A stretch of DNA of 35,419 nt from Myxococcales bacterium (GTDB lineage: Bacteria; Myxococcota_A; UBA9160; UBA4427): assembly GCA_022563535.1 (NCBI GenBank), contig JADFNE010000044.1:1-35419 (forward strand). The letters are read 5' to 3'. The notes below the pieces were generated by a model. That model saw only the letters and a list, made by a program, of their open reading frames with translations, did no database searches and was not told where the DNA came from. The translations under genes and the position numbers were made by a program. Below are positions 1 through 8,788 of this stretch, in pieces; the first letter of the stretch is position 1, and the number at the start of each line of letters is the position of its first letter.

Positions 1-1
1 C

Positions 2-1090
2 GCCGCCGTCGACGATGAAGATCCCGCAGGGGCAAAACAGCTGCTTCTGAAGCTCCACCAAAACCGGCTCAATCTCTATGAGCGGGCGCTCGTGTTCCGG
101 ATGCTCGCCCACGTTGCTTCTGGCGCGAACGAACCGGAAGCGGCAATCGGGTATTTCGAACGTTTCCTCGACCAGGAGATGCTTCCGATCAGGGACGAGG
201 CGCGCGCGCGCTTCCAAATCGCACAGCTCTACGCGTCAATGCAGCAGTGGCAGCTCACGATCGACAGTTTGAAGGAATGTTTTCGCTACTTCGAGGAGCC
301 GGATCCCCTCGGCTTCTACTTGATGGGGATCGCTTACTACCAACAGGGCAACTTCGAAGACGCAATCTTTCAGACGAAACTGTCCGTCGAACGCGCGAGA
401 GAACCGAAGGAACCATGGCTGAGGCTGCTCGCGGCGCTCTACTCCGAAACGCAAGACTTTGGCAATGCGACGCCCGTGCTCGAGGAACTCATTCTCCGCT
501 TCCCCAAGAAGCAGTACTGGGTGCAGCTTTCGTTGCTCTACGGTGCGCGCGAAAACTACCGCCGGGCACTCTCGGTGCAGCAGGTCGCCTACGTCCAGGG
601 CTTCCTCGACAACGACAAAGAAATCCGGCGGTTGGCGCTTTCATACCTCTATCACGATCTCCCCTATCCGGCTGCAAGAGTTTTAGAAAAGGCACTTGCC
701 GACGGTACGGTCACGCGGGATCCGAAATCCTACGAGCTGCTCGCCAATAGCTGGATTGCCGCGCGCGAGTACGAGCGCTCCCTTGAGCCATTGCGCCTGG
801 CCGCCGACCTCTCCGAGGATGGGAACCTTTACGTGCGTCTCGGACAGGTACACATGCAGCGCGAAGCCTGGTCGGAAGCGGCTGCACTCCTCACTCAGGC
901 GGTCGCGAAGGGCAGCCTCGACAATCCGGGCAATGCCGACCTCTTGCTCGGAATCGCCTACTACAACGACGCCAGCCTCCAAAGCGCCCGTTCTTCATTC
1001 GGACGCGCTCGCAAGTACGACGCAACTCGTGCCGAAGCGGATCGATGGATCACCCACATCGACAGCGAGACCACCAACGCTGAAGGCTAG
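2..1090 (+). CDS. TPR-repeat protein, 5' end outside the window
   Basis: The frame is open from the first bases of the window, so the true start lies upstream; 362 residues are visible. The protein is made almost entirely of helical 34-residue-like repeats with TPR spacing, such as GIAYYQQGNFEDAIF, SLLYGARENYRRALS and RLGQVHMQREAWSEAAALL, and has no membrane segment in the visible part. TPR arrays are protein-binding scaffolds. From memory, TPR proteins of this kind often close exbB/exbD/tonB-like operons in proteobacteria, which would fit the TonB-dependent receptor 6 kb away, but the upstream genes are not visible and this is inference. The next gene starts 123 bp downstream on the same strand. 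The fold is clear; the function is not. Confidence 0.8.
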   Translation, partial: AAVDDEDPAGAKQLLLKLHQNRLNLYERALVFRMLAHVASGANEPEAAIGYFERFLDQEMLPIRDEARARFQIAQLYASMQQWQLTIDSLKECFRYFEEPDPLGFYLMGIAYYQQGNFEDAIFQTKLSVERAREPKEPWLRLLAALYSETQDFGNATPVLEELILRFPKKQYWVQLSLLYGARENYRRALSVQQVAYVQGFLDNDKEIRRLALSYLYHDLPYPAARVLEKALADGTVTRDPKSYELLANSWIAAREYERSLEPLRLAADLSEDGNLYVRLGQVHMQREAWSEAAALLTQAVAKGSLDNPGNADLLLGIAYYNDASLQSARSSFGRARKYDATRAEADRWITHIDSETTNAEG

Positions 1091-1117
1091 CAGCGCAATA
1101 TGCAGCCTTGCTGATCG

Positions 1118-1145
1118 ACCCGCCCCGTGTTCCGATTCGGGTTTT
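1118..1145 (+). terminator. weak hairpin with T-run after the TPR gene
   Basis: ACCCG at 1118-1122 can pair with CGGGT at 1138-1142, and an alternative CCCG/CGGG pairing uses 1124-1127 and 1138-1141. A short T-run ends at 1145. The stem is only 4-5 bp, so this is a tentative intrinsic terminator separating the TPR gene from the exosortase gene. Confidence 0.28.
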
Positions 1146-1213
1146 CTCAACGCTGGTTCGCCGGAGGACGCTATCTTGTTGGGGTTGCTCGGTGATCGGC
1201 TTGGAGAAGTTGC

Positions 1214-1729
1214 ATGATCCGCTTTTTGGTCACGTTCGGAGTTCTCAATTGGATCTGCAATTGGGAGCCCTTCATCGTGAATGTACGAGAGCCGTATTGC
1301 AAGATTCTTGCGCAATCGTTGGCTGCGATGTATTCGCTGACGAGTTTGAACCCCGAGTTCAAAGGCGGCTCGCTCTATGTAGGTTTCGGGCACGGCTTCC
1401 TCGTCATTACCGAGTGTGACGGTCTGGTTCTGCTCGTTCTCTTCGTCGCCGGGGTCTCGGCCATCCCACTACAGCGAACCCTTCGGCCGTACGTCTGGGC
1501 CGGTGGATTCCTCGCGCTACTCGTCGTCATCAACTGGTTTCGCCTGGTGTTGCTCTCTCTGACCAGCTTTTACCGGCCGGAATACTTCGACTTGATGCAC
1601 AACTACGGAACCCAGGGCGCATTGATCCTGATCGTGGTGCTGTCCTTTCTGGCGTGGCTCTCGCTGGTGGACTCGGGACAGGGCAATGAAGACACTGCGG
1701 CGGAACAAGAACTGAATTCTCCTGCCTGA
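1214..1729 (+). CDS. exosortase/archaeosortase-family cysteine transpeptidase
   Basis: A 171-residue integral membrane protein with at least four hydrophobic segments. It carries the family's catalytic triad in order and in membrane context: Cys68 in ITECDGL, Arg110 in NWFRLV and His129 in LMHNYG. Exosortases cleave short C-terminal sorting signals (a motif, a transmembrane helix and a basic tail) and are thought to transfer the protein to a surface acceptor. The length matches the compact exosortases such as the XrtH type rather than the roughly 280-residue EpsH type. The ATG is preceded by GGAGAA about six bases upstream. Its stop TGA overlaps the ATG of the downstream symporter (TGATG), implying translational coupling. 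A PEP-CTERM protein lies 19 kb away at 20534. The family is sure; the subtype and substrate are not. Confidence 0.87.
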   Translation: MIRFLVTFGVLNWICNWEPFIVNVREPYCKILAQSLAAMYSLTSLNPEFKGGSLYVGFGHGFLVITECDGLVLLVLFVAGVSAIPLQRTLRPYVWAGGFLALLVVINWFRLVLLSLTSFYRPEYFDLMHNYGTQGALILIVVLSFLAWLSLVDSGQGNEDTAAEQELNSPA

Positions 1730-3498
1730 TGGATATCTACTCGACCAGCATACTGATCAGCGTCCTGGTCTACCTCGCGGTGGGCAACTACGCGGGGCGT
1801 AAGGTCAAGCATCTCGAGGACTACTTCGTCGTCGGGCGCCAGGCGCCGACGCTCCTGATCGTCGGCACGCTGGTGGCGAGCGTGCTCAGCACCAACGCGT
1901 TCTTGGGGGAAACCGGGTTTTCGTATGCGACCCAGGGAGGTGCATACATCCTCTGGCCTGCGATCTGGGTGTCGGGATACGTCTACGGTGCGCTCTTCTT
2001 TGGTCGCTATCTCCGCCGCAGTCGAGCGCTTACGGTCGCCGAATTTTTTGGGCACCGATTCGACAGCAAGTCCGTCCAGGCGGCCGCGGGGGTGACGATC
2101 GTGCTCGGTCTGGGGGGCTACCTGCTGGCCGTAACCCAGGGCACGGCGATCATTCTCTCGCAATTGACCCCACTCAACTATGAGCAGGGCCTCGTCGTAT
2201 CCTGGCTCAGCTACACGCTCTTCACCCTCTACTCCGGGTCTCACGGGGTCATTATCACCGACACGTTGATGTTTTTGCTCTTCACCGTGATGAGTTTCGT
2301 CGCCCTTTACTACATCGTCGATGTCCATGGCGGATGGCTTGCGACCATGGACGGTCTGGTCAAACTTGAAAGCAAGCCCGAACTCATGACCTGGCACGGT
2401 GTGGTCGGGCCCGGGACGGAGTGGGAAACGCCAGCCGACTACGCGATCTGGTCGGTCATCACCGGGATCGCCTGGAGTCTCGTGACCGCGGTCAGTCCCT
2501 GGCAATCGAGCCGCTACTTGATGGCCAAGAGCGAACACGTCGTGATCCGCTCGGCGTGCATCGCTGCCATTGCCGTAGCGGTGAGCAACGTGGCTCTCTA
2601 CGCGGCCGCGACGGCAGTCAATCTGAGCAAGGCGGATATTTTCCCCCACGAACAAACCATGATCTGGGCCGCGAAGAACATGATGCCGCCCATCATGGGT
2701 GCCTTGCTGCTCGCCGGCGTGATGGCGGCGGCGCTGTCGTCGGCGACGACCTTCCTGTCATTGGTCGGCTTCAGTGCCAGCAACGACGTGTTTCCCAGGG
2801 ACAAGGGGGATGACGCGCAGAAGTTACGCTTCAGTCGACAGATCATGCTGCTCGTTGGCGCCGTCGCGCTGATGATCAGCTTCTCCATGCCCCCGGATCT
2901 CTTCTGGCTGACCTACTATGTCGGCACCGTATTCGCCTCGTCCTGGGGCCCCGTTGCCTTCATGAGCATCTGGAGCGACACCATAACAGCACGCGCGGCC
3001 TTCTGGGGAATCATCAGCGGATTTGCGGGCAATGTCATTCCCCGCCTGCTCGACTCCAGGGGCTTTATCGATCTCCCTTCCTACATGAATCCAATCTTGC
3101 TGGGCGGGTTGATCAGCCTGGGCGTTGTGCTCTGGATATCACGGCTAGGTAAAGTAAGTGATACGGAACGAGCTCGCAGACTCGCACTTCACGAACTCCC
3201 CAGCGAGGAACGCGACGCCAAGCAGGCAAAGAAAACCCAACGGATCGCGATCGCCGTGGCGCTGTTTGGTGCGTGCACGTCGGCAGTGATGATCGTCTAC
3301 TACGTCCACCCTTACCAAACAGCCACTGGAACCCTGCGCGCGGGCGGACTGTTGGACTGGTTCACGGCCGAAACCATGCTGGCGCTGGCCTGGGCCGCGA
3401 TCTATGTGCCCTTGGGAATCGCCGCCTACAAGATGATCGGTCGCTCCTATCGCGAGAAGGGCGCGCGAGAAGGGCGCGAGAGAAGGACACGCGAGTAG
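1729..3498 (+). CDS. sodium:solute symporter (SSS) family transporter
   Basis: A 589-residue polytopic inner-membrane protein with about 13 hydrophobic segments. The N-terminus has the SSS pattern: a first helix, then YAGRKVKHLEDYFVVGR, then a helix with ASVLSTNAFLGETGFSY resembling the first sodium-site helix. Later, TLYSGSHGVIITDTLMFLLF matches the family's conserved 'G...TD..Q' region, and SSATTFLSLVGFSASNDVF matches the helix-8 serine/threonine region. SSS proteins import small organic solutes using the sodium gradient; the substrate cannot be read from sequence. The last helix is followed by a charged tail rich in Arg and Glu. The start overlaps the exosortase stop by one base, an uncommon partnership. 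It converges on the next gene with a 39-bp gap. Confidence 0.88.
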   Translation: MDIYSTSILISVLVYLAVGNYAGRKVKHLEDYFVVGRQAPTLLIVGTLVASVLSTNAFLGETGFSYATQGGAYILWPAIWVSGYVYGALFFGRYLRRSRALTVAEFFGHRFDSKSVQAAAGVTIVLGLGGYLLAVTQGTAIILSQLTPLNYEQGLVVSWLSYTLFTLYSGSHGVIITDTLMFLLFTVMSFVALYYIVDVHGGWLATMDGLVKLESKPELMTWHGVVGPGTEWETPADYAIWSVITGIAWSLVTAVSPWQSSRYLMAKSEHVVIRSACIAAIAVAVSNVALYAAATAVNLSKADIFPHEQTMIWAAKNMMPPIMGALLLAGVMAAALSSATTFLSLVGFSASNDVFPRDKGDDAQKLRFSRQIMLLVGAVALMISFSMPPDLFWLTYYVGTVFASSWGPVAFMSIWSDTITARAAFWGIISGFAGNVIPRLLDSRGFIDLPSYMNPILLGGLISLGVVLWISRLGKVSDTERARRLALHELPSEERDAKQAKKTQRIAIAVALFGACTSAVMIVYYVHPYQTATGTLRAGGLLDWFTAETMLALAWAAIYVPLGIAAYKMIGRSYREKGAREGRERRTRE

Positions 3499-3537
3499 GG
3501 CGCGCGAGTCGAGAGTTGTCATCAACCCGTTTTCTTC

Positions 3538-6500
3538 TCAGCTTCCGGAGCCCGGCTCGCGCCGCGCGCGCATTGATTGCAGGTTGGCCATGCGCTCCTG
3601 CATCCGCGCATCGTCGGGGTTGAGTTCGAGGGCTCGTTGCAGGGAAGCGATGGCTCGGGAGAGTTGTCCCATTCGGACACGCGCCATTGCGAGCGCAAAG
3701 TGACTGGACTCATGGTCGGGGCGTAAGTCGAGCGCGCGTTCGAAGCGGGGAGCCGCCTCGGCGAATCGCTCGAGCCGCATGAGCGAGATCCCCAGGGTGT
3801 AGTGCGTGTCCGCGCTGCCCGGGGCCAGGCGCTGGGCTTCGCTTGCGAGCGCGTGACCAACCTCCAACTCGTCGCGTCCCAGGGCGAGCAAGGCGCGCTG
3901 GGTCAGGTGCATCGAGAGCTGGGCGCGAGCCGGGCCGTACTCCGGCAATTCTTCCAGCACGACGCGCATCCGCTCACTCGCTCGCGCGAGCGCTTGGCTG
4001 AGCGTCCGCGGCGAAGTGGCATCTGGACCGGGACCGAGCTTGGCTTCCAGGGTATGTGACTTCGCATTTCGGTAGCGGTTGAGCTCGGCTCGCAGCGCCT
4101 CGAGCGACGCGAAGTGGCCCGACCAGTTCGTAATCAGCGCTTCCGGCGTCTGGCGAATGCGGTCGACGCTGCGGATGTTGGTCAGCATGTCGTCCGAACC
4201 CACGTGCAGCGGGCTCGAGTATTCCAGGTAGAGATTGTCGTCGGTGTTGATCACTGCGTCCGCCGCGTAGGCCCGCACCGCGACGGAGTCCAGGGCGAAC
4301 TCGGAGAGGAAAGCCAGAGGCGTCTCGAGACCGATGAGGGAGAGCTGGCGCTTGACCCCTTCCTGCTCCAGCCGGCGTGTCAATTGAGCCAGGTCCACCT
4401 GCAAGGGCATGCGGCTCCCGATCAGTATGACGTCGTAGGAAGCCTGCCACAATGTGGTGTAAGGAAAGGCTTTGGCAAAGCTCGCCACCACCGAGCGGAA
4501 GTCCTCCCGGGACAACCCGTACGCGGGGAGCCATTGGCACATCACACCGCCCTCGCGCAGGTGCGTGCCCGCCATGCGGAAGTACTCCTCCGTATAGAGA
4601 TAGGACGCCCCCGCGGCCCAGGGATGGATCGGATCGGCCGTGATGACGTCGAAGGTGTCGGGGGAGGTCTTCAGAAAGTTCCGGCCGTCCTGAATCACGA
4701 TCTCGAGACGTGGATCTTCGAGCACGGATCCGTTCGCGTGCGCGAAGTGAGCGGCAGCCCCCACGACGGCGCGTTCGATCTCCACGAGCTTCAGGGTTTC
4801 GATTTCCTCGTGAGCGGCCACGGCGCCCAGGGTGATGCCTGCCCCGAGACCCACGACGAGGACTGCCTTGGGTGCTGGATGCAGGAGAACGGGTAGATGA
4901 CCGAGCAGCAGCTCGTGCTGCATGTCGGGCAGTGTGTCGGTTGCCACCGCCTTACCGCTCACGACGAGGGTGCGATTTCCGCGCCGTTCGAGCACCGACA
5001 CCGTCGAGCCGCGCCCCTCGCGGTAGTAGAGGAGCCTCAAGCCCGCGGTCTGGCGACTCAGGTCGACCTTGCCGCTGTCGCCCACGTAGTTGTGCAGGGC
5101 GTTGCTCTGGAAGGCGCCGAGATAGGAGAGGTCCCAGGGCTCCACGGCTGCGGGAAGCACTAGCGCCCCGCAGACCGAGCCGAGCGTCGCGACCGCCACC
5201 CAGTGTCGGCGCGCGGGCCGCCACGTCGCCGCTGCCGCACCCAGCACCACCGCGCCATAGGCGAGGCTGATGGCCGCGGCCAGGACCATCGACCGCTGCA
5301 ATCCGAGCAGGGGAATCAGGACGAAGCCCGCAGCCAGAGAACCGCTGATGGCGCCCAGGGTATTCAATCCCAAGGTGTCGCCCACGGATCGACCAAAGCC
5401 ATCGCTCAAACGGGCACGGGCCTCACCCGCGAGGGGAAACGCCATGCCCATGAAGATCGTCGGCACCAACATCACCACAAAACTGAGCAGCAGCGTCGTG
5501 CCGCCGCGCACCCGCGCGAGGTCGTCGTAGAGGAACACGTTGAGCCGAACCATGAGTTCCGGCAACGCGGGAATGGCGTAGCTTGCCCCGAAGCTCGTGA
5601 GCCCGATCAGTACGAGTGCCGCGCCCAACTGCACGCTCTCTGGAATGCGACGCAGAGGAAAGACCGCGTGCAGCCAGCTACCGAGCCAGATTCCGACGAG
5701 GAAGGCGGCCAGCATGACCGCGAAGCTGTAGGTCGTGCTGCCGACAGCGGTGGCGATTGCGCGCGTCCAGAGCACCTCGAGGGCCAGTGCGCACATCCCG
5801 CTCACGGCCGTCCCAAAGAAGGCGAGCCGGGTCGGCCACAACCAGCCGGGCTCCAGGCGCACCTTCGCATCGTACGGGCCCGGATCCTCGTCTGCGGCGA
5901 CCTCCGTCTCGCGACCCGCGCGAATCGGAAGCCTCCGGTCCATTGCGAAGGCCAGTGCCGCCACGCCGACGTTCACGGCCACGGCCAGGAGTTGAGTACG
6001 AGACACGCCGAGCACGGGAATCAGGACGAAGGCCGAGAGCAGAGTGCCCGTGACGGCACCCAGGGTATTCAAGCCATAGAGCCACGCCATGCGGTCGCTC
6101 ATCTCGTCGTGACTCGACACCATGAGCTGCGTGAGCGTGGGCAACGTCGCGCCCATGAAGAAGGTGGGGACGACCAGGGCCGCAAAGGCCAGGGCCAGGC
6201 GCAGCAGATTGAGCTCCGGCGTCACACCCCCCGCCTCCAGCGCGGCGGTCACGTAGAGGCCGTCGACGCCTCGCAGCAGAGTCGGCAGCACCAGGGCAAA
6301 GGCCGCCACTCCGAGTTCGAGTCCAGCGTATACGGCGAGCGGTCGTCGCAGTCCCCCGGCGAGACGACCGAGACAGAAGCCGCCAAGGGCGAGCCCCGCC
6401 ATGAACGAGGCGAGCACGATGCTCGTGGCCTCGAAGCTGGCGCCGAACACGAGCGACAGGTCGCGCACCCACGTGACCTGATAGACCAACGCAGTGCCAC

Positions 6501-6549
6501 CGGACAACAGAAACAACAAATAGATGAGCCGACGAATCCCAAACGGCAT
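3538..6549 (-). CDS. fused MFS-like / spermidine-synthase-like / TPR membrane protein
   Basis: A 1003-residue multidomain protein. Roughly the first 470 residues are polytopic, with the LLFLLSGGTALVYQVTWVRD opening typical of the fused MFS/spermidine synthase family, and appear as two similar halves (TFFMGATLPTL and TIFMGMAFPLA). A Rossmann methyltransferase-like domain follows with VLVVGLGAGITLG, an acidic strand end LVEIE, and DVITADPIHPWA in the position of the aminopropyltransferase active-site loop. The last 150 or so residues form about three TPR repeats. True polyamine synthesis is doubtful because the membrane-fused members have no firmly known reaction. I chose ATG at 6549 because it is preceded by GGGGCAGG and begins at the conserved region; a TTG at 6585 would add 12 residues but lacks a ribosome site and lies inside an inverted repeat. 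It is divergent from the TonB receptor. Confidence 0.85.
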   Translation of the reverse strand: MPFGIRRLIYLLFLLSGGTALVYQVTWVRDLSLVFGASFEATSIVLASFMAGLALGGFCLGRLAGGLRRPLAVYAGLELGVAAFALVLPTLLRGVDGLYVTAALEAGGVTPELNLLRLALAFAALVVPTFFMGATLPTLTQLMVSSHDEMSDRMAWLYGLNTLGAVTGTLLSAFVLIPVLGVSRTQLLAVAVNVGVAALAFAMDRRLPIRAGRETEVAADEDPGPYDAKVRLEPGWLWPTRLAFFGTAVSGMCALALEVLWTRAIATAVGSTTYSFAVMLAAFLVGIWLGSWLHAVFPLRRIPESVQLGAALVLIGLTSFGASYAIPALPELMVRLNVFLYDDLARVRGGTTLLLSFVVMLVPTIFMGMAFPLAGEARARLSDGFGRSVGDTLGLNTLGAISGSLAAGFVLIPLLGLQRSMVLAAAISLAYGAVVLGAAAATWRPARRHWVAVATLGSVCGALVLPAAVEPWDLSYLGAFQSNALHNYVGDSGKVDLSRQTAGLRLLYYREGRGSTVSVLERRGNRTLVVSGKAVATDTLPDMQHELLLGHLPVLLHPAPKAVLVVGLGAGITLGAVAAHEEIETLKLVEIERAVVGAAAHFAHANGSVLEDPRLEIVIQDGRNFLKTSPDTFDVITADPIHPWAAGASYLYTEEYFRMAGTHLREGGVMCQWLPAYGLSREDFRSVVASFAKAFPYTTLWQASYDVILIGSRMPLQVDLAQLTRRLEQEGVKRQLSLIGLETPLAFLSEFALDSVAVRAYAADAVINTDDNLYLEYSSPLHVGSDDMLTNIRSVDRIRQTPEALITNWSGHFASLEALRAELNRYRNAKSHTLEAKLGPGPDATSPRTLSQALARASERMRVVLEELPEYGPARAQLSMHLTQRALLALGRDELEVGHALASEAQRLAPGSADTHYTLGISLMRLERFAEAAPRFERALDLRPDHESSHFALAMARVRMGQLSRAIASLQRALELNPDDARMQERMANLQSMRARREPGSGS

Positions 6550-6580
6550 CGCGACCTGCCCCGGGTCGGAATAATTTTCG

Positions 6581-6601
6581 GACAATTGCGAACTAATTGT
6601 C
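6581..6601. promoter_or_regulatory. GACAATT-N7-AATTGTC dyad between divergent genes
   Basis: A perfect 7-bp inverted repeat, GACAATT at 6581-6587 and AATTGTC at 6595-6601, is separated by 7 bases. A further AATTGTC half-site lies near 6727, just before the receptor gene. The spacing of about 14 bp between half-site centres suits a dimeric helix-turn-helix repressor. The regulator is unknown. It is not a recognisable Fur box. Confidence 0.4.
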
Positions 6602-6740
6602 GTTTCCCTCGTTATCGTACGTCCTGAAAGCCGGGCTTGAAGTACTTCTATGTCCTTGGCTCTTTGCCCTGAAACAAATTAACTCCGTTACATGCTTCAT
6701 TGCCAATTGATTGAACAAGCTTTTTAAATTGTCCAATTCC

Positions 6741-8687
6741 ATGAAGAACGCACACCGTCGGCTTGCAGCCTGGGCCATCGCGGGGCTGGGGCTCAGCTTG
6801 ATTATCCTGCCCTGGCCGGGTGCAGTCGGCCTGGCGAGCGCCGACGCATACACCTCACAAGAGTTGGTCGTCACCGGAGTCAGAGTTCCTCGCACCGCCG
6901 CCCTGGTGCCCGCTTCCATCACGATCGTGACTGGGAACGAGATCGAAGTCTCGCAGTCAGTCAGCGATCAGTTGCGCTCGGTCTCGGGGCTCCATCTACA
7001 ACAGAACGGAGCGCGCGGCGGAAACGCCGCGCTCTATTTGCGCGGCCTCGATCCCAACCACGTTCTGGTCCTGGTCGATGGAATCCGTTTGAATGATCCC
7101 AACAATACCCACGGCGGCTCTTTCGATCCCACGACACTGGCAAGCCTCAATATCGATCGAATCGAGATCGTGCGCGGCCCCCTTTCTGCGACCTACGGCT
7201 CCGACGCGCTGGCAGGGGCGATCAACATCATCACTCGACGCGCCGCTCCCGAAGACGCCCTCTCCTTCTCCGTCGATGCAAGAGGAGGTCGCTTCAGTAC
7301 AGGTCACGTTCATGGCCGGGCGAGTGCCGGTGTCGGCTGGGCGGGTCTGTCGCTGGCTGGGGGATACGAGACGACTGACGATCCCTACTCGGACGGCGGC
7401 TATCGCGGGGGCAACCTGAAGGCGAGCCTGGACTCGAACCTGCCGGGGGGGATCGATGTCCGCGCCGACTTGCGTTTCTCGTCTGCCGAGGCAAAGGCGT
7501 ATCCCGATGCCAGCGGCGGGCCCGAGTTGGCGGTGATCCGCGCGCTCGAAACGCGCGACACAATACAGTTGTCGACGGGATTTACAGCCAACAGACAGGC
7601 TACAGACTGGCTGGAGGTCGATTTGCGGTTGGCGTATTTCCTCAGCCGGGAAGATGTGGATTCACCCGGAGTCGCAGAGAGCTTTGCGGGCAGCATGAAC
7701 GGGGTTCCTCCGACGCAATCATCGAGCACCCTCAACCGCACCAAACTCAGTGTCCTCGGCACCGCCACGCCGATCCCGGCGTTGCGGCTCACGACGGGCA
7801 CCGACATCGAGTGGGAAGACGGCAAGAGCCAGACCGCGTATGACTTTGGTGGCCCAGATCCAGTGGCGGCTGGTTTTGCGCTCGACCGGCATGTGGCCGG
7901 CTGGTTTTTCGAGGGTAGCTACGACTTCGATTGGGGCCTCGCACTCAGCGGAAGCGTGCGCGGCGACTTTCCCGAAAAATACCGCGCCGAATGGAGCCCG
8001 CATCTGGGCGCAACCTTGTTGCTGCCCCGGACACCCGTGACTCTCTATGGGAGCTGGGGAGAGGGGTTCAAGCTTCCGAGCTTTTTCGCGCTCGGCAATG
8101 GACTGGTGGGAAATTCGGGGCTCGATCCCGAGCGCAGTCGCGGTTGGGAGGTGGGGGCGCGGGGCAGTTTCTTCGACGACGGCTTGTTCACCCGCATCAC
8201 GTACTTCGATCTCGAGGTCAAGAACCTGATCGACTTCGATCCGGCGACGTTCCTATTGGTGAATCGCGACCGACTGCGGTCGCGAGGTGTCGAAGCTGAG
8301 ATCGACGTTGCCGCAATGAATCGCCTCCGCTTCGGAGGCAGCGCCACCTTCAACTTCACCGAACTCGTCGGCAGTCCGGTCGACCTCCGGAATCGCCCCC
8401 GTTGGCGGGGCGAATTGCACGTTTCCGCGCAACCGATCGCGAGTCTGGAGATTGGAGTTCGCGCGCTCTTCGTCGGCAGTGTGAAGGCGACCTCCAATCC
8501 CACCGGCTTCGCCGCGACCTCTCTCGATGAGTGGCAGCGAATCGACTTCACCGCGGCCTGGACGCCGCGCGAGCGGATCCGGATCTATCTCGCCATCGAG
8601 AACCTGCTGGACGCCAACTACCGCGAGGCTGTGGGATTCCCGGCCGTCGGCATCTATCCGCGGGCGGGTGCGGAACTGACCTTCTGA
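6741..8687 (+). CDS. TonB-dependent outer-membrane receptor, BtuB-like
   Basis: A 648-residue receptor. A signal peptide covers about residues 1-34 (basic start, hydrophobic core, ending near ASADA). A TonB-box-like ELVVTGVRV follows at 41-49, then a plug domain to about residue 167 with LYLRGLDPNHVLVLVDGIRL and IEIVRGPLSATYGSDALAGA, both classic plug signatures. The rest is a beta barrel ending in a C-terminal Phe (AGAELTF). The compact length and plug wording resemble BtuB/cobalamin- or siderophore-type receptors, but the ligand cannot be assigned. No cobalamin riboswitch is recognisable in the 190-bp leader. I prefer ATG 6741 because it opens a proper signal peptide; a TTG at 6711 is also in frame. 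The divergent GACAATT dyad may regulate it. Confidence 0.87.
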   Translation: MKNAHRRLAAWAIAGLGLSLIILPWPGAVGLASADAYTSQELVVTGVRVPRTAALVPASITIVTGNEIEVSQSVSDQLRSVSGLHLQQNGARGGNAALYLRGLDPNHVLVLVDGIRLNDPNNTHGGSFDPTTLASLNIDRIEIVRGPLSATYGSDALAGAINIITRRAAPEDALSFSVDARGGRFSTGHVHGRASAGVGWAGLSLAGGYETTDDPYSDGGYRGGNLKASLDSNLPGGIDVRADLRFSSAEAKAYPDASGGPELAVIRALETRDTIQLSTGFTANRQATDWLEVDLRLAYFLSREDVDSPGVAESFAGSMNGVPPTQSSSTLNRTKLSVLGTATPIPALRLTTGTDIEWEDGKSQTAYDFGGPDPVAAGFALDRHVAGWFFEGSYDFDWGLALSGSVRGDFPEKYRAEWSPHLGATLLLPRTPVTLYGSWGEGFKLPSFFALGNGLVGNSGLDPERSRGWEVGARGSFFDDGLFTRITYFDLEVKNLIDFDPATFLLVNRDRLRSRGVEAEIDVAAMNRLRFGGSATFNFTELVGSPVDLRNRPRWRGELHVSAQPIASLEIGVRALFVGSVKATSNPTGFAATSLDEWQRIDFTAAWTPRERIRIYLAIENLLDANYREAVGFPAVGIYPRAGAELTF

Positions 8688-8747
8688 TCGTTGGCTTCGT
8701 CCCAATTTTTCCCGTCGAAGTGTTCGATCTCGAAACGTCTACATCAG

Positions 8748-8760
8748 CGCCTAGAAGGCG
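8748..8760. terminator. small hairpin between convergent receptor and aroK genes
   Basis: CGCCT at 8748-8752 pairs with AGGCG at 8756-8760 around a 3-base loop, within the 101-bp convergent gap. There is no T-run on the plus side, so it is only a weak terminator candidate. The gap holds nothing else I recognise. Confidence 0.25.
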
Positions 8761-8788
8761 GGGGGACATTCGCCTCAAGCCGAAGCCG

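Noticed and set aside
1603-2655. 350-codon open frame on the minus strand across the symporter gene
   Set aside because: It is antisense to a well-conserved SSS gene, has Arg/His/Asp/Gly-rich non-protein-like composition and no ribosome site. GC-rich genes often leave such mirror frames.
3515-3534. Terminator between the symporter and the fusion gene (GTTG-tcat-CAAC then TTTT)
   Set aside because: The stem is only 4 bp with two A-T pairs; too weak to list.
5203-6627. 474-codon open frame on the plus strand opposite the MFS/synthase fusion
   Set aside because: Composition is dominated by Gln, Arg, His and Glu with no domain. The opposite strand encodes clear membrane helices.
6586-6740. Cobalamin riboswitch upstream of the BtuB-like receptor
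   Set aside because: The leader is too short and lacks the conserved B12-box; nothing in it resembles the known fold.
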